Assembly: GCF_900105185.1 (NCBI RefSeq)
Contig: NZ_FNTJ01000002.1
Span: 248,001-312,000, forward strand
Direction of reading: 5' to 3'
From: Pseudomonas saponiphila
Lineage (GTDB): Bacteria > Pseudomonadota > Gammaproteobacteria > Pseudomonadales > Pseudomonadaceae
Length of the DNA: 64,000 nt
Shown here: positions 35,275 through 51,059 of the stretch, one piece after another
How positions within the stretch are numbered: position 1 is the stretch's first letter
Layout: each line of letters begins with the position of its first letter
Program-made: the position numbers and the translations under genes
The notes under the pieces: model-generated
Databases searched by the model: none
Told to the model about the DNA's origin: nothing
What the model saw: only the letters and a program-made list of their open reading frames with translations

Positions 35275-35340
35275 AAGCCAGGCACTGCCCGACTGTGGAT
35301 AACTCACTCCACGGTGACTGACTTGGCCAGGTTGCGCGGC
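35275..35340. other. attTn7: attTn7 region at the end of glmS
   Basis: The last glmS codons (encoding NLAKSVTVE) are the conserved recognition sequence for Tn7-type TnsD. Insertion occurs about 25 bp past the stop, near 35279 here. No Tn7-like transposon is present. A T6SS effector pair lies immediately beyond the site, and a perfect DnaA box is at 35294-35302. Confidence 0.7.
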
Positions 35341-37136
35341 TGGTCGACGTCGGTGCCCTTGAGTACGGCAACGTAGTAGGACAGCAGCTGCAGCGGGATG
35401 GTGTAGAGAATCGGCGAGAGGATGTCGTGGATGTGCGGCATCTGGATCACGTGGGTGCCTTCGCCATTGGTCATGCCGGCTTGTTCGTCGGCAAACACGA
35501 TCAGCTCGCCGCCTCGGGCACGCACTTCCTGCAGGTTGGATTTGAGTTTTTCCAACAGCTCGTTGTTCGGCGCCACGGTGACCACCGGCATGTCGTTATC
35601 CACAAGGGCCAGCGGACCGTGCTTGAGCTCACCGGCCGGGTAGGCTTCGGCGTGGATGTAGGAAATCTCCTTGAGCTTGAGGGAGCCTTCCATTGCCACC
35701 GGGTACTGGGCACCACGACCGAGGAACAGGGTGTGGTGCTTGTCGGCAAACAGCTCGGCGGTCTTTTCCACCACACCGTCCATGGCCAGGGCTTCGCCCA
35801 GGCGGATCGGCAGGCGGCGCAACTCTTCCACCAGTTCGGCTTCGACGCCGGCGGCCAGGGTGCCACGCACCTGGCCCAGGGACAGGGTCAGCAGCAACAG
35901 GCCCACCAGCTGGGTGGTGAAGGCCTTGGTGGAGGCCACACCGATTTCGCGCCCGGCCTGGGTCAGCAGGGTCAGGTCGGATTCACGCACCAGGGAGCTG
36001 ATGCCGACGTTGCAGATCGCCAGGCTGGCGAGGAAGCCCAGCTCTTTGGCATTGCGCAAAGCCGCCAGGGTGTCGGCGGTTTCGCCGGACTGGGAGATGG
36101 TCACGAACAGGGTGTCGGGCTGCACCACCACCTTGCGATAGCGGAACTCGCTGGCAACTTCCACCTGGCACGGAATGCCGGCCAGTTCTTCCAGCCAGTA
36201 ACGGGCCACCATGCCGGCGTGGTAGCTGGTGCCGCAGGCGACGATCTGCACGTTGCGCACCTTGGCGAACAGCTCGGCGGCTTGCGGACCAAAGGCCTGG
36301 ACCAGCACCTGATTGGCGCTCAGGCGGCCTTCCAGGGTGCGTTGCACCACGGACGGTTGTTCGTGGATTTCCTTGAGCATGAAGTGACGGAACTCGCCCT
36401 TCTCCGCCGCTTCGGCGCCATCGCGATACTGCACCGCCTCACGCTCCACGGCCTGGCCGTCGATGTCCCAGATCTGCACGCCGTCGCGGCGGATCTCGGC
36501 GATATCGCCTTCTTCCAGGTACATGAAGCGGTCGGTGACCTGGCGCAGGGCCAACTGGTCGGAGGCGAGGAAGTTTTCTCCCAGGCCCAGGCCGATCACC
36601 AGCGGGCTGCCGCTGCGAGCCGCCACCAGGCGGTCCGGCTGGCTGGCGCTGATCACGGCCAGGCCATAGGCGCCATGCAGTTCCTTGACGGTGGCCTTCA
36701 GCGCCACAGTGAGGTCGCCCAGGTCCTTGAGCTTGTGGTCCAGCAGGTGGGCGATGACTTCGGTGTCGGTGTCCGAGGTGAACGCGTAACCCAGTGCGCT
36801 GAGTTGCGCGCGCAGGGCTTCGTGGTTCTCGATGATGCCGTTGTGCACGATCGCCAGGTCACCGGAGAAATGCGGATGAGCATTACGCTCGCACGGCGCG
36901 CCATGGGTGGCCCAGCGGGTGTGGGCGATACCCAGGCGGCCCACCAGCGGCTCGCCGGCCAGGGCCTGTTCCAGTTCGCTGACCTTGCCCGGGCGACGCA
37001 TGCGCTCAAGCTTGCCGGCGTTGGTGTAGACCGCGACACCGGCGCTGTCGTAGCCGCGGTATTCGAGGCGCTTGAGGCCTTCCAGCAAAATGGCGGTGAT
37101 ATTGCGTTCAGCAACGGCGCCAACAATTCCACACAT
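35304..37136 (-). CDS. glmS: Glutamine-fructose-6-phosphate aminotransferase (GlmS)
   Basis: GlmS makes glucosamine 6-phosphate from fructose 6-phosphate and glutamine, the first step of UDP-GlcNAc and cell-wall synthesis. The protein is 610 residues. The N-terminal glutaminase has the catalytic Cys2 after the initiator Met; two SIS isomerase domains follow (about 285-610), and the C terminus is NLAKSVTVE. glmR lies 10 bp upstream on the same strand and glmU further up, the normal Pseudomonas order. No glmS ribozyme is visible. Confidence 0.97.
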   Translation of the reverse strand: MCGIVGAVAERNITAILLEGLKRLEYRGYDSAGVAVYTNAGKLERMRRPGKVSELEQALAGEPLVGRLGIAHTRWATHGAPCERNAHPHFSGDLAIVHNGIIENHEALRAQLSALGYAFTSDTDTEVIAHLLDHKLKDLGDLTVALKATVKELHGAYGLAVISASQPDRLVAARSGSPLVIGLGLGENFLASDQLALRQVTDRFMYLEEGDIAEIRRDGVQIWDIDGQAVEREAVQYRDGAEAAEKGEFRHFMLKEIHEQPSVVQRTLEGRLSANQVLVQAFGPQAAELFAKVRNVQIVACGTSYHAGMVARYWLEELAGIPCQVEVASEFRYRKVVVQPDTLFVTISQSGETADTLAALRNAKELGFLASLAICNVGISSLVRESDLTLLTQAGREIGVASTKAFTTQLVGLLLLTLSLGQVRGTLAAGVEAELVEELRRLPIRLGEALAMDGVVEKTAELFADKHHTLFLGRGAQYPVAMEGSLKLKEISYIHAEAYPAGELKHGPLALVDNDMPVVTVAPNNELLEKLKSNLQEVRARGGELIVFADEQAGMTNGEGTHVIQMPHIHDILSPILYTIPLQLLSYYVAVLKGTDVDQPRNLAKSVTVE

Positions 37137-37146
37137 GGTTTCTCTC

Positions 37147-37914
37147 CTAGCTGACAGCCGCGCAAATCAGAGTTATGCCGCGGGCCTGGATTTGGTCGCG
37201 GACCTCTAAGGGCAGGCGATCATCGGTAATAAGGGTATGGACGCTGCTCCATGGCAGTTCCAGGTTGGGAATCTTGCGGCCGATCTTGTCGGATTCGACC
37301 ATCACCACCACTTCACGCGCCACTTCGGCCATGACCCGGCTCAGCCCCAGCAGTTCGTTGAAGGTGGTGGTGCCGCGGGCCAGGTCGATGCCATCGGCAC
37401 CGATAAACAGCTGGTCGAAGTCGTATGAGCGTAGAACCTGTTCGGCCACTTGGCCCTGGAAGGACTCGGAATGCGGGTCCCAGGTGCCACCGGTCATCAG
37501 TAGCACCGGCTCGTGCTCCAGCTCGCTCAGGGCATTGGCCACATTCAGCGAGTTGGTCATGACCACCAGGCCTGGCTGCAGGCCCAGTTCGGGGATCATC
37601 GCGGCGGTGGTGCTGCCACTGTCGATGATGATCCGCGCGTGTTCGCGGATGCGCTGCACCGCGGCGCGGGCAATGGCTTGCTTGTAGAGCGACACAGGCT
37701 GGCCGAGGTCGCTGACCAGCTCCTGGGGCATGGTGATGGCGCCACCGTAGCGACGCAGCAACAGGCCATTGCTCTCCAGGGCGGCCAGATCCTTTCGAAT
37801 CGTAACTTCAGAGGTTTCGAAGCGCTTGGCCAGGGCGTCCACGCTCACTTCGCCCAGTTCGTTGAGCAAGGCAAGGATGTTGTGGCGGCGTTGGGGAGTG
37901 TTGCGTTTCGACAT
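37147..37914 (-). CDS. glmR: DeoR family regulator GlmR
   Basis: This 255-residue regulator has an N-terminal DeoR helix-turn-helix (about 5-60) and a C-terminal sugar-phosphate sensor domain (about 75-250). In pseudomonads this gene between glmU and glmS is called glmR and is thought to control amino-sugar metabolism. It ends 10 bp before glmS and so is probably co-transcribed with it. Confidence 0.85.
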   Translation of the reverse strand: MSKRNTPQRRHNILALLNELGEVSVDALAKRFETSEVTIRKDLAALESNGLLLRRYGGAITMPQELVSDLGQPVSLYKQAIARAAVQRIREHARIIIDSGSTTAAMIPELGLQPGLVVMTNSLNVANALSELEHEPVLLMTGGTWDPHSESFQGQVAEQVLRSYDFDQLFIGADGIDLARGTTTFNELLGLSRVMAEVAREVVVMVESDKIGRKIPNLELPWSSVHTLITDDRLPLEVRDQIQARGITLICAAVS

Positions 37915-37997
37915 GGCGACTTAAATTTCGATTCGAAAGATAACAGGCGCAATAAAAACCCATGATCGAAACTTCGTCAAGCGGGGGAGCGAAAAAA

Positions 37998-38051
37998 TTC
38001 GCCGGCAAGCCGGCTCCTACCGATCGGTGTGGGAGCTGGTTTGTCGGCGAA
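37998..38051. repeat. Inverted pair of REP elements (REPIN) between glmR and glmU
   Basis: A REP core (GCCGGCAAGCCGGCTCCTAC) is followed after about 8 bp by a diverged inverted copy (GTGGGAGC ... TCGGCGAAC). Together they can form a long hairpin. Such pairs are mobilised by RAYT transposases; no RAYT gene is in the window. Confidence 0.8.
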
Positions 38052-38076
38052 CGGGGTACCACGGTTGTGGATAACC

Positions 38077-39444
38077 TCAGTCCTTCTTGATCTTCTCCGG
38101 CCGCTTCCAGCCGTCGATGTTCTTCTGCCGCGCTCGCCCCACCGCCAGCTGGGCTGGCGCCACGTTCTGGGTAATGGTGGAACCGGCTGCGGTGGTGGCA
38201 CCAGACAAGATATCCACAGGCGCCACCAGGGAGTTGTTGGAACCGATGAACACGTCTTCGCCCAGCACCGTCTTGTGCTTGTTCACCCCGTCGTAGTTGC
38301 AGGTGATGGTGCCGGCGCCGATGTTGGTGCGGGCACCGATCACCGCGTCGCCCAGGTAGGTCAGGTGACCGGCCTTGGCGCCCTGGCCCAGGTGGGCATT
38401 CTTCAGTTCGACGAAGTTACCCACATGGGCACGGGCCTCCAGCACGGTGCCGGGGCGCAGGCGGGCGAACGGACCGGCATCGCTGCCCTCGCCCAGTACC
38501 GCGCCATCGAGGTGGCTGTTGGCCTTGATCACCGCGCCCTTGCCCAGGGTGCAGTCCTTGATCACGCAGTTGGGCCCGATCACCACGTCGTCCTCGATCA
38601 CCACCCGGCCTTCGAGAATCACGTTGATATCGATCAGCACGTCGCGGCCGACGGTGACTTCGCCACGCACGTCGAAACGTGCGGGGTCGCGCAAGGTCAC
38701 GCCCTGGGCCATCAACCGGCGCGCGGCGCGCAGCTGGTAGTGGCGCTCCAGCTCGGCCAGTTGCTTGCGGTCGTTGGCGCCCTGCACTTCCATGGCGTCG
38801 TCCGGCTGTTCGGTGGCAACGATCAGGCCATCGCTGACCGCCATGGCGATCACGTCGGTGAGGTAGTACTCGCCCTGGGCGTTGTTGTTGGACAGCCGGC
38901 CAGTCCAGTCGCCGAGGCGTTTGCCAGGCACCGCGAGAATCCCGGTGTTGCCTTCGGTGATCGCGCGCTGGGCCTCGTCGGCATCCTTCTGCTCGACGAT
39001 GGCGGTGACCTTGCCACTGGCGTCACGAACGATGCGCCCGTAGCCGGTCGGGTCATCCAGCTCGACGGTGAGCAGGCCCAGTTGCTCCGGCCCCGCCTGC
39101 TTGAGCAGACGCTGCAGAGTCTCGACTTCGATCAGCGGCACATCGCCGTAGAGGATCAGCACGGTGTCGGCCGTGATGAAAGGCACGGCCTGGGCGACGG
39201 CATGACCGGTGCCCAGCTGCTTGTCCTGCAACACGAAATTCAAATCATCGGCCGCCAGGCGCTCGCGCACCGCATCCGCTCCGTGGCCGATCACCACGTG
39301 AATGCGCTGTGGATCAAGTTGCCGGGCGCTGTGGATAACATGCCCGAGCATGGAGTTGCCGGCGATCGGGTGCAGCACCTTGGGCAGCGCCGAACGCATG
39401 CGAGTGCCTTGACCCGCGGCGAGGATAACGATTTCGAGAGACAT
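38077..39444 (-). CDS. glmU: Bifunctional GlcNAc-1-P uridyltransferase / glucosamine-1-P acetyltransferase (GlmU)
   Basis: GlmU acetylates glucosamine 1-phosphate and then couples it to UTP to give UDP-GlcNAc. It has 455 residues, the usual size. The N-terminal nucleotidyltransferase begins with LAAGQGTRM (8-16), and the C-terminal half (about 250-455) is a left-handed beta helix with hexapeptide repeats carrying the acetyltransferase. It follows the atp operon terminator and precedes glmR and glmS; a perfect DnaA box lies just beyond its stop and another inside it at 39330. Confidence 0.97.
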   Translation of the reverse strand: MSLEIVILAAGQGTRMRSALPKVLHPIAGNSMLGHVIHSARQLDPQRIHVVIGHGADAVRERLAADDLNFVLQDKQLGTGHAVAQAVPFITADTVLILYGDVPLIEVETLQRLLKQAGPEQLGLLTVELDDPTGYGRIVRDASGKVTAIVEQKDADEAQRAITEGNTGILAVPGKRLGDWTGRLSNNNAQGEYYLTDVIAMAVSDGLIVATEQPDDAMEVQGANDRKQLAELERHYQLRAARRLMAQGVTLRDPARFDVRGEVTVGRDVLIDINVILEGRVVIEDDVVIGPNCVIKDCTLGKGAVIKANSHLDGAVLGEGSDAGPFARLRPGTVLEARAHVGNFVELKNAHLGQGAKAGHLTYLGDAVIGARTNIGAGTITCNYDGVNKHKTVLGEDVFIGSNNSLVAPVDILSGATTAAGSTITQNVAPAQLAVGRARQKNIDGWKRPEKIKKD

Positions 39445-39505
39445 GACTGGCTACCAATCCTGGGGGGTCGGCGACTGCGACCAAGGGGGGGTGAATGGCG
39501 GAAAA

Positions 39506-39535
39506 TAAAAAGGGTAGCCGAGGCTACCCTTTTTA
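39506..39535 (-). terminator. Intrinsic terminator of the ATP synthase operon
   Basis: The stem AGGGTAGCC/GGCTACCCT with a 2-base loop is followed on the minus strand by a run of Ts. It lies 26 bp past the atpC stop and 67 bp before the glmU start. Confidence 0.85.
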
Positions 39536-39560
39536 AGCAATCACACAGAAAGCCTGCGAC

Positions 39561-39986
39561 TTAGCCGCCGAACTTCTTGCGGATCTGCTGGACGGTACGC
39601 AGCTGAGCTGCGGCCTCGGCCAGACGTGCAGCAGCAGAACCGTAGTCGAAATCTGCGCCTTTTTCATTCAGGGCCTTCTCAGCAGCCTTGACGGCTTCCT
39701 GAGCGGAGGCTTCGTCCAGGTCGGCAGCACGTTGCACGGTGTCGGCAAGAACCTTGACCATGTTCGGCTGAACCTCGAGGAAACCACCGGAGATGTAGAA
39801 CACCTCGGTTTCCCCGCCCTGCTTGATCAAGCGGATCGGACCTGGCTTCAGGTTGGTGATCAGCGGTGCGTGACCCAGAGCGATACCAAGATCACCCAGT
39901 TCACCGTGCGCAACCACCATCTCCACCAGACCGGAGAAGATTTCCCCTTCCGCGCTGACGATATCGCAATGGACTGTCATAGCCAT
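39561..39986 (-). CDS. atpC: ATP synthase epsilon subunit
   Basis: This is the 141-residue epsilon subunit of the F1 rotor stalk, which couples and inhibits the enzyme. The N-terminal beta sandwich and C-terminal helix pair (from about residue 90) are recognisable. It is the last gene of the atpIBEFHAGDC operon, 45 bp after atpD, and is followed by the operon terminator. Confidence 0.97.
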   Translation of the reverse strand: MAMTVHCDIVSAEGEIFSGLVEMVVAHGELGDLGIALGHAPLITNLKPGPIRLIKQGGETEVFYISGGFLEVQPNMVKVLADTVQRAADLDEASAQEAVKAAEKALNEKGADFDYGSAAARLAEAAAQLRTVQQIRKKFGG

Positions 39987-40031
39987 CTGCTTGCCTCAAC
40001 CTAAATTAGCGCCCGTTGCCGGGCGCCGGGA

Positions 40032-41435
<1,404 letters not shown>

Positions 41436-42296
41436 TTAAACCGCGGCAGCGCCGCCGACGATTTCCGAGATCTCTTGGGTGATCGCAGCCTGACGCGCCT
41501 TGTTGTAGATCAGCTGCAAATCGCTGATCAAGTCACCGGCGTTGTCGGTAGCGTTCTTCATTGCGATCATCCGCGCGGCTTGTTCAGCTGCGTTGTTCTC
41601 GACCACCGCCTGGTAGACCTGCGACTCCACGTAACGGACCATCAAGCCGTCCAGCAGCTCCTTGGCGTCCGGTTCGTAGAGATAGTCCCAGTGGTGCTTG
41701 AGTTCTTGATCCGGGGTTGCCTCCAGTGGAATCAACTGCTCCACGGTCGGCTGCTGAGTCATGGTGTTGATGAACTTGTTGGATACCACGGACAGGCGGT
41801 CAATCCGGCCTTCCAGGTACGCATCCAGCATCACCTTGACGCTGCCGATCAGATCGTTGATCGACGGCTCTTCACCCAGATGGCTGATAGCTGCAACGAC
41901 GTTACCGCCGAAGTTGCGGAAGAAGGCCGCACCCTTGCTACCGACCACACACAGATCGATCTCGACGCCTTGTTCGCGGTTTACCGCCATGTCCTTGACC
42001 AGGGCCTTGAACAGGTTGGTGTTCAAGCCACCACACAGACCACGGTCACTGCTCACCACGATATAACCGACGCGCTTGATAGCACGGTCGATCATGAACG
42101 GGTGACGATATTCCGGGTTGGCGTTGGCCAGATGACCAATAACCTGGCGGATGCGCTCCGCATAAGGACGGCTAGCAGCCATGCGCATTTGTGCCTTGCG
42201 CATTTTGCTGACCGCCACTTTTTCCATGGCGCTGGTAATTTTTTGCGTGCTTTTGATGCTCGCAATCTTACTGCGAATCTCTTTTGCGCCTGCCAT
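41436..42296 (-). CDS. atpG: ATP synthase gamma subunit
   Basis: This 286-residue central shaft of F1 has the long N- and C-terminal helices typical of the gamma subunit ([11 protein letters not shown] at the start). It rotates inside the alpha3-beta3 ring. It lies between atpA and atpD in the operon. Confidence 0.97.
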   Translation of the reverse strand: MAGAKEIRSKIASIKSTQKITSAMEKVAVSKMRKAQMRMAASRPYAERIRQVIGHLANANPEYRHPFMIDRAIKRVGYIVVSSDRGLCGGLNTNLFKALVKDMAVNREQGVEIDLCVVGSKGAAFFRNFGGNVVAAISHLGEEPSINDLIGSVKVMLDAYLEGRIDRLSVVSNKFINTMTQQPTVEQLIPLEATPDQELKHHWDYLYEPDAKELLDGLMVRYVESQVYQAVVENNAAEQAARMIAMKNATDNAGDLISDLQLIYNKARQAAITQEISEIVGGAAAV

Positions 42297-42346
42297 GTAA
42301 CACCTATCAGGTTAGCAAGCGGGAGCCTTGCGGCTCCCGCTGCGGC

Positions 42347-43891
<1,545 letters not shown>

Positions 43892-43912
43892 TGCTCTGCT
43901 GCCCCTTCAAAC

Positions 43913-44449
43913 TCAAGATTTCAATGCTTCGGCAAGGTTCGCGAGTTTGCCGCGAATCGAGCCATCGATAACCAGGTCGCCGGCGCGGATTACGACGCCA
44001 CCAATAAGGCTGGCATCCTCCGCAGCGTGCAGTCGCACTTCCCGGCCGAGCCGTGCACTGAGAACCTTGGCGAGTTTGTCTTGCTGTTCTTGGTTCAATG
44101 CGAACGCACTGGTCACATCCACATCCACCGATTTCTCTTGCTCGGCCTTGTACAGGTCGAACAGAGCGGAGATCTCCGGCAACAGCAGGAGACGGTCGTT
44201 TTCGGCGGCAACGTGAATGAAATTCTGTGCCTGTGCATCAAACTTGTCGCCACACACTTCGATAAAAGTGCTGGCCTTTTCTGCGCTCGTCAGTCGCGGG
44301 GCCTTAAGCACGCGCTGCATGGTGTCATCTTGTGACACCGCTGCAGCCAGGCCGAGCATGGCTGACCAAGAGGCCAGCTGCTGGTGGGCCTGAGCGTGCT
44401 CGAAGGCCGCCTTAGCGTAAGGTCGGGCCAACGTGGTCAGTTCTGCCAT
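43913..44449 (-). CDS. atpH: ATP synthase delta subunit
   Basis: This 178-residue subunit links the peripheral b stalk to the top of F1. The N-terminal helical bundle (about 1-110) and C-terminal domain are as usual for the family. It starts 12 bp after atpF. Confidence 0.96.
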   Translation of the reverse strand: MAELTTLARPYAKAAFEHAQAHQQLASWSAMLGLAAAVSQDDTMQRVLKAPRLTSAEKASTFIEVCGDKFDAQAQNFIHVAAENDRLLLLPEISALFDLYKAEQEKSVDVDVTSAFALNQEQQDKLAKVLSARLGREVRLHAAEDASLIGGVVIRAGDLVIDGSIRGKLANLAEALKS

Positions 44450-44461
44450 GATCGCCCTCGC

Positions 44462-44932
44462 TTAAATTTCAGCAGCCAGTTTGTTAACCAGCTCTGCGTG
44501 CGCGTTTTGATCGATTGTGGCACCCAGGATCTTCTCTGCGCCGTTGACTGCCAGGCTGCCCAGTTGGGCACGCAGCGCGTCTTTGACACCGTTCAGTTCC
44601 TGTTCGATCTCGGCCTGAGCCTGAGCCTTCACGCGTTCAGCTTCGACACGAGCCTGTTCACGGGCTTCGTCGACGATCTGAGAACCGCGCTTCTTGGCTT
44701 GCTCGATGATTTCAGCTGCCTGAGCTTTAGCTTCGCGCAGTTGCTGACCCGCTTTATCTTGGGCCAGTTCCAGGTCACGAGCTGCTCGGCTGGCAGCGTC
44801 CAGTCCATCCGCGATCTTCTTTTGACGTTCGTGCAAAGCAGCAATGACCGGAGGCCAAATGAACTTCATGCAGAACAATACAAAAATTAAGAACGCAACG
44901 GACTGGCCAATCAGGGTTGCATTAATGTTCAC
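44462..44932 (-). CDS. atpF: ATP synthase b subunit
   Basis: This 156-residue peripheral-stalk subunit has one N-terminal membrane helix (about 5-25) followed by a long charged coiled coil (about 30-140). It dimerises and holds F1 to Fo. It starts 57 bp after atpE. Confidence 0.97.
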   Translation of the reverse strand: MNINATLIGQSVAFLIFVLFCMKFIWPPVIAALHERQKKIADGLDAASRAARDLELAQDKAGQQLREAKAQAAEIIEQAKKRGSQIVDEAREQARVEAERVKAQAQAEIEQELNGVKDALRAQLGSLAVNGAEKILGATIDQNAHAELVNKLAAEI

Positions 44933-44989
44933 GCCAACACCTCGCTCGTTCGTTGTCCGTCACACCAATCAACTCGAATACTCGAGTGA

Positions 44990-45262
<273 letters not shown>

Positions 45263-45379
45263 TTACGTCGTATGGTTTAGGTTTTTTAGATTAAAGCGGT
45301 AAAACAAATCGTTTCATTGACCCGAGACGGGCCCCCTCTCGCCGCAACGAGAGGGACATCAGACTGGTCGAAACCGGTC

Positions 45380-46676
<1,297 letters not shown>

Positions 46677-46710
46677 CGCTCTTGCTCCTCAAGGGTCGGC
46701 TGCCAGAATT

Positions 46711-46739
46711 CAATAACTTGGCATAATTTGTGCCGACAA
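46711..46739 (-). promoter_or_regulatory. Candidate promoter of the atp operon
   Basis: On the minus strand, TTGTCG (46739-46734) and TTATTG (46716-46711) are separated by 17 bp, about 35 bp upstream of the atpI start. The -10 match is weak, so this is only a candidate. Confidence 0.3.
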
Positions 46740-46824
46740 AATGCGCGCAGAGTATAGGGGCGGTTCAGCCCCTATTCAACTGCCGGGTAGTGATTTCCGA
46801 CTGCACGCTACATAAGGAAATGTT

Positions 46825-47697
46825 TCAGCGGATGTGGGCAAGGACGCCTTGCAGCTCGTCCAGGGAGTTGTAGCCGATCACCAACTGTCCCTTGCCCTTC
46901 TTTCCGTGGCGGATCTGCACCGCAGAGCCTAGGCGCTCGGCCAGGCGTTGCTCGAGACGGGCGATGTCCGGGTCTGGCTTGACCGGTTCAGCAGGCTCCT
47001 GTTTGCTACTCAGCCACTGGCGAACCAGGGCCTCGGTCTGGCGTACGGTGAGGCCGCGTGCGACAACGTGTCGCGCCCCTTCAACCTGTTGATTTTCCGG
47101 CAATCCGAGCAAGGCACGGGCATGCCCCATTTCTAGGTCGCCGTGGGACAGCATGGTCTTGATCACCTCAGGCAAGGCAATCAGGCGCAGCAGGTTGGCC
47201 ACGCTGACGCGGGACTTGCCCACCGCTTCGGCGACCTGTTGCTGAGTCAGCTGGAACTCCTGCTGCAGGCGCTGCAGGGCCACGGCTTCCTCGATGGGAT
47301 TGAGGTCTTCGCGCTGGATGTTCTCGATCAACGCCATGGCGATGGCGGTTTCATCCGGCACATCGCGAACCATCGCCGGGATGGTTTCCTGGCCAGCCTG
47401 CTGGCTGGCACGCCAGCGGCGCTCGCCGGCAATGATCTCGAAACGCCCCCCACCGATAGGGCGCACCACGATCGGCTGCATCACGCCCTGGGTCTTGATG
47501 GAGTTCGCCAGTTCTTCCAGCGCCTGAGGGTCCATGTCCCGGCGCGGCTGGTACTTGCCACGCTGGATCAGGTCCAGGGGCAGGTGCTGCAACTCGCGCT
47601 GGTCGGCCTGCACCGCTTGTTCTTCAAGGGCACTGACAGTCGGACCACTCAACAGTGCATCCAGTCCACGTCCGAGACCACGTTTCTTGACGGCCAT
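46825..47697 (-). CDS. parB: Chromosome partitioning protein ParB
   Basis: This 290-residue CTP-dependent DNA clamp loads at parS and spreads, organising the origin for segregation. The N-terminal ParB/Srx domain (about 35-130) contains the GERRWRA nucleotide motif. A helix-turn-helix region (about 140-210) reads parS, and a C-terminal dimerisation domain follows. parA is 9 bp upstream of it on the same strand. One perfect parS site is in this window at 15334-15349. Confidence 0.97.
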   Translation of the reverse strand: MAVKKRGLGRGLDALLSGPTVSALEEQAVQADQRELQHLPLDLIQRGKYQPRRDMDPQALEELANSIKTQGVMQPIVVRPIGGGRFEIIAGERRWRASQQAGQETIPAMVRDVPDETAIAMALIENIQREDLNPIEEAVALQRLQQEFQLTQQQVAEAVGKSRVSVANLLRLIALPEVIKTMLSHGDLEMGHARALLGLPENQQVEGARHVVARGLTVRQTEALVRQWLSSKQEPAEPVKPDPDIARLEQRLAERLGSAVQIRHGKKGKGQLVIGYNSLDELQGVLAHIR

Positions 47698-47706
47698 GGG
47701 GATTCC

Positions 47707-48504
47707 TTAAGTTGGCTGGGCGGCTGCGGCGCGGGATTGTTTACGTTGCCGGCGAACCATCTCGCCCGCCAGGGCCAGATAGGCCAGCGCGCCACGGGAT
47801 TGTTTGTCGTACGCCAATGCCGGCATGCCGTAGCTCGGCGCCTCGGCCAAACGGATGTTGCGCGGAATCACGGTGTCGTATAGCTGATCACCGAAGTGTT
47901 CCTTGAGCTGTGCGGAAACATCGTTCATCAGGCTCAGCCGAGGATCGAACATGGTCCGCAGCAAGCCTTCGATCTTGAGTTGCGGATTGAGCAGTTCAGC
48001 GATGCGCTTGATGTTATCCACAAGGTCGCTCAAGCCTTCCAGCGCGTAGTACTCGCACTGCATGGGGATAATGACCCCATCGGCGGCCACCAGCGCATTG
48101 AGGGTGAGCATCGACAGCGACGGCGGGCAGTCGATCAGAATGTAGTCGTAGTTCTCGCGGATCGGCGCCAGGGCGCTGCGCAGACGGCTTTCCTTCATCT
48201 GCATTTCCAGCAGAACCACTTCCGCGGCGGTCAGGTCGCGGTTGGCCGGCAGCAGTTGGTAACCGCCGTGCTCGGAGAAGTGCATGGCCTGGGCCAGATC
48301 GCATTCGCCGATCAGCAGGTCATAGACCGAGTTTTCCAAACCATGTTTATCCACACCGCTACCCATGGTGGCGTTGCCCTGTGGATCAAGATCGATCAAC
48401 AGCACCCGGCGCTTGGTCGCGACCAGGGATGCTGCGAGGTTGATGCAGGTGGTGGTCTTGCCCACGCCACCTTTCTGGTTCGCAATCGCGAATACCTTAG
48501 CCAT
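47707..48504 (-). CDS. parA: Chromosome partitioning ATPase ParA
   Basis: This 265-residue ParA/Soj ATPase works with ParB to move origins. The deviant Walker A KGGVGKTT is at 11-18. I chose the ATG at 48504, where the conserved MAKVFAIANQ start lies; the frame extends to 48522. It sits between rsmG and parB, the normal order. Confidence 0.97.
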   Translation of the reverse strand: MAKVFAIANQKGGVGKTTTCINLAASLVATKRRVLLIDLDPQGNATMGSGVDKHGLENSVYDLLIGECDLAQAMHFSEHGGYQLLPANRDLTAAEVVLLEMQMKESRLRSALAPIRENYDYILIDCPPSLSMLTLNALVAADGVIIPMQCEYYALEGLSDLVDNIKRIAELLNPQLKIEGLLRTMFDPRLSLMNDVSAQLKEHFGDQLYDTVIPRNIRLAEAPSYGMPALAYDKQSRGALAYLALAGEMVRRQRKQSRAAAAQPT

Positions 48505-48522
48505 TCTTGCTTGTGTTCCCAA

Positions 48523-49158
48523 TCATGCCGTGCGGCGCAGTATCAGCAGATGGCGTTGGCCTTGGCAACCGGGTACGGCCAAGGCGTGTTCGCTATCGAG
48601 GTGGAAGTCTGCCGGCAATGCTAACAGCTCATCCGAGGGATGGACGCCCTTCATTGCCAGCCAGCGTGTATCGCGGTCGCCCAGGTGGCGGGTCCAGTTG
48701 GTGAAGTTCTCCATGCTGCTGAATGCCCGGGAAATGATCCCGTTGAACGGCAGTTCAGGAGTGAAGGCTTCAACCCGGCTGTGGATAACTTGCAGGTTAT
48801 CCAGCTTGAGTTCGAGTTTGACCTGAGTCAGGAAGCGGGTTTTCTTGCCGTTGCTGTCCAGACAGGTGACTTGCGACTCAGGAAACAGGATCGCCAGAGG
48901 GATACCAGGCATCCCGCCGCCGCTACCGACGTCCAGCCAGCGACCGTTCTCAATGAACGACATCACGCTCAGGCTATCGAGCAGATGGCGGGAAACCATT
49001 TCGTCGGGATCGCGCACCGCGGTCAGGTTGTAGGCCTTGTTCCACTTGATCAACAGGGCCAGGTAACCCAGCAGCAGGTCGTGCTGGGTTGCGCTCAGAT
49101 TGACACCGAGCTGGCGTGCACCTGTGGATAACTCGTCCGCATGTTGTGGGGTGACCAT
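48523..49158 (-). CDS. rsmG: 16S rRNA (guanine527-N7)-methyltransferase RsmG
   Basis: This 211-residue SAM-dependent methyltransferase modifies G527 of 16S rRNA. The SAM-binding motif [15 protein letters not shown] lies near residues 74-88. The ATG at 49158 is preferred; the frame is open from a TTG at 49167 that overlaps the mnmG stop. It lies between mnmG and parA, and a perfect DnaA box occurs inside it at 48780. Confidence 0.96.
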   Translation of the reverse strand: MVTPQHADELSTGARQLGVNLSATQHDLLLGYLALLIKWNKAYNLTAVRDPDEMVSRHLLDSLSVMSFIENGRWLDVGSGGGMPGIPLAILFPESQVTCLDSNGKKTRFLTQVKLELKLDNLQVIHSRVEAFTPELPFNGIISRAFSSMENFTNWTRHLGDRDTRWLAMKGVHPSDELLALPADFHLDSEHALAVPGCQGQRHLLILRRTA

Positions 49159-49163
49159 AGAAC

Positions 49164-51059
49164 TCAAGCGCTTTGCTCCAACTGACGGCCGGCGCCGCGT
49201 TTCTTCAGGTGAATCATCAACAGGGAAATGGCCGCCGGGGTTACGCCCGGAATCCGCGACGCCTGGCCCAGGGTTTCGGGACGGGTCGCGCCGAGCTTGA
49301 TCTGGATTTCCTTCGACAGTCCGGAAATGCCGGTGTAATCGATATCCACAGGCAGTTTGGTGTCTTCACTGGCACGCAGACGGGCAATTTCGTCCTGCTG
49401 ACGATCGATGTAGCCGGCGTACTTGGTCTTGATTTCGACCTGTTCGGCCACTTGTGGATCTTCAGCGCCCTGCCCGGTCACTTCGACCAGACCAGCGTAG
49501 TCGATTTCCGGACGGCTCAGCAGATTCAACAGGTTGTACTCATGGGTCAGCGGCGTGCCGAATTTCTGGGCAATGGCATCGCCCTGTTCGGTGCCCGGAC
49601 GGACCCAAGTGGACTTCAGGCGTTGCTCTTCCTGGGCAATGCCCTCGCGTTTCTTACAGAACGCCGCCCAGCGCACGTCATCCACCAGCCCCAGTTCGCG
49701 CCCCTTTTCGGTCAGGCGCAGATCGGCGTTGTCTTCCCGCAGAATCAGGCGGTATTCGGCCCGTGACGTGAACATCCGGTACGGTTCCTGGGTCCCCAGG
49801 GTAATCAGGTCGTCTACCAGCACACCGATATAGGCCTCATCGCGACGCGGGCACCAGCTGTCTTTGCCCTTGGCGCGCAAGGCGGCGTTGGCCCCGGCCA
49901 GCAGACCCTGGGCGCCGGCCTCTTCGTAACCGGTGGTGCCATTGATCTGGCCGGCGAAGAACAGACCGCCGATCACCTTGGTTTCCAGGCTGTACTTGAG
50001 GTCGCGGGGATCGAAGTAGTCGTACTCGATGGCGTAGCCGGGACGCACGATATGGGCATTTTCCATGCCGCGGATCGATTGCACGATCTGCAGCTGCACG
50101 TCGAACGGCAGGGATGTGGATATCCCGTTCGGGTACAGCTCATGGGTGGTCAGGCCTTCAGGTTCGATAAACACCTGATGGCTTTCCTTGTCGGCAAAAC
50201 GATGGATCTTGTCTTCGATCGACGGGCAGTAACGCGGCCCAATGCCTTCGATCACCCCGGAATACATCGGCGAACGATCGAGGTTCGAGGCGATGATCTC
50301 GTGGGTGCGGGCATTGGTGTGGGTAATCCAGCAGCTGACCTGTTGCGGATGCTGTTCTTTGGAACCCAGGAACGACATCACCGGAATGGGTGTATCCCCA
50401 GGTTGCTCGGTCATGACCGAGAAATCCACAGAACGGCCATCGATGCGTGGCGGAGTACCGGTTTTCAGGCGGCCCACCCGCAGTGGCAACTCCCGCAGAC
50501 GTTGTGCGAGAGCGATAGAGGGCGGATCACCTGCGCGACCGCCGGAGTAGTTCTGCATGCCAATGTGGATAAGTCCGCCGAGGAAGGTGCCGGTGGTCAG
50601 CACCACCGACTCGGCGAAGAACCGCAGTCCCATCTGGGTGACCACGCCCCGCACCTGATCCTGTTCCACGATCAAGTCATCAGCGGCTTGTTGAAATATC
50701 CACAGGTTGGGCTGGTTCTCGAGAATCTCGCGTACCGCGGCCTTGTATAGAACACGGTCGGCCTGGGCGCGGGTAGCACGCACGGCTGGGCCTTTGCGGC
50801 TGTTCAACACACGAAACTGAATACCACCTTTATCGGTCGCCATGGCCATCGCGCCGCCGAGGGCATCTATCTCCTTGACCAGATGGCTTTTGCCAATACC
50901 GCCGATCGCGGGATTGCAACTCATGGCACCGAGGGTTTCCACGTTATGCGTCAGCAACAGGGTTTTGGCCCCCATGCGTGCTGATGCAAGTGCTGCCTCG
51001 GTACCGGCATGACCGCCGCCGATGACGATCACTTCAAAACGGGAAGGGAAATCCACCAC
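49164..51059 (-). CDS. mnmG: tRNA uridine-5-carboxymethylaminomethyl enzyme MnmG (GidA)
   Basis: This 631-residue FAD enzyme acts with MnmE to add carboxymethylaminomethyl to wobble uridine 34 of certain tRNAs. The dinucleotide-binding motif GGGHAG is at 14-19, and the family's CNPAIGG segment follows near 48-54. The gene starts next to a DnaA-box-rich non-coding region. In many pseudomonads mnmE is nearby; here a 7-kb accessory stretch separates the two. Confidence 0.97.
   Translation of the reverse strand: MVDFPSRFEVIVIGGGHAGTEAALASARMGAKTLLLTHNVETLGAMSCNPAIGGIGKSHLVKEIDALGGAMAMATDKGGIQFRVLNSRKGPAVRATRAQADRVLYKAAVREILENQPNLWIFQQAADDLIVEQDQVRGVVTQMGLRFFAESVVLTTGTFLGGLIHIGMQNYSGGRAGDPPSIALAQRLRELPLRVGRLKTGTPPRIDGRSVDFSVMTEQPGDTPIPVMSFLGSKEQHPQQVSCWITHTNARTHEIIASNLDRSPMYSGVIEGIGPRYCPSIEDKIHRFADKESHQVFIEPEGLTTHELYPNGISTSLPFDVQLQIVQSIRGMENAHIVRPGYAIEYDYFDPRDLKYSLETKVIGGLFFAGQINGTTGYEEAGAQGLLAGANAALRAKGKDSWCPRRDEAYIGVLVDDLITLGTQEPYRMFTSRAEYRLILREDNADLRLTEKGRELGLVDDVRWAAFCKKREGIAQEEQRLKSTWVRPGTEQGDAIAQKFGTPLTHEYNLLNLLSRPEIDYAGLVEVTGQGAEDPQVAEQVEIKTKYAGYIDRQQDEIARLRASEDTKLPVDIDYTGISGLSKEIQIKLGATRPETLGQASRIPGVTPAAISLLMIHLKKRGAGRQLEQSA

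Noticed and set aside
37137..37147. glmS ribozyme or riboswitch
   Set aside because: Only 10 bp separates glmR and glmS, which leaves no room for it.
35427..37154. 575-codon frame opposite glmS
   Set aside because: It is a shadow of glmS; high GC keeps the antisense frame open.
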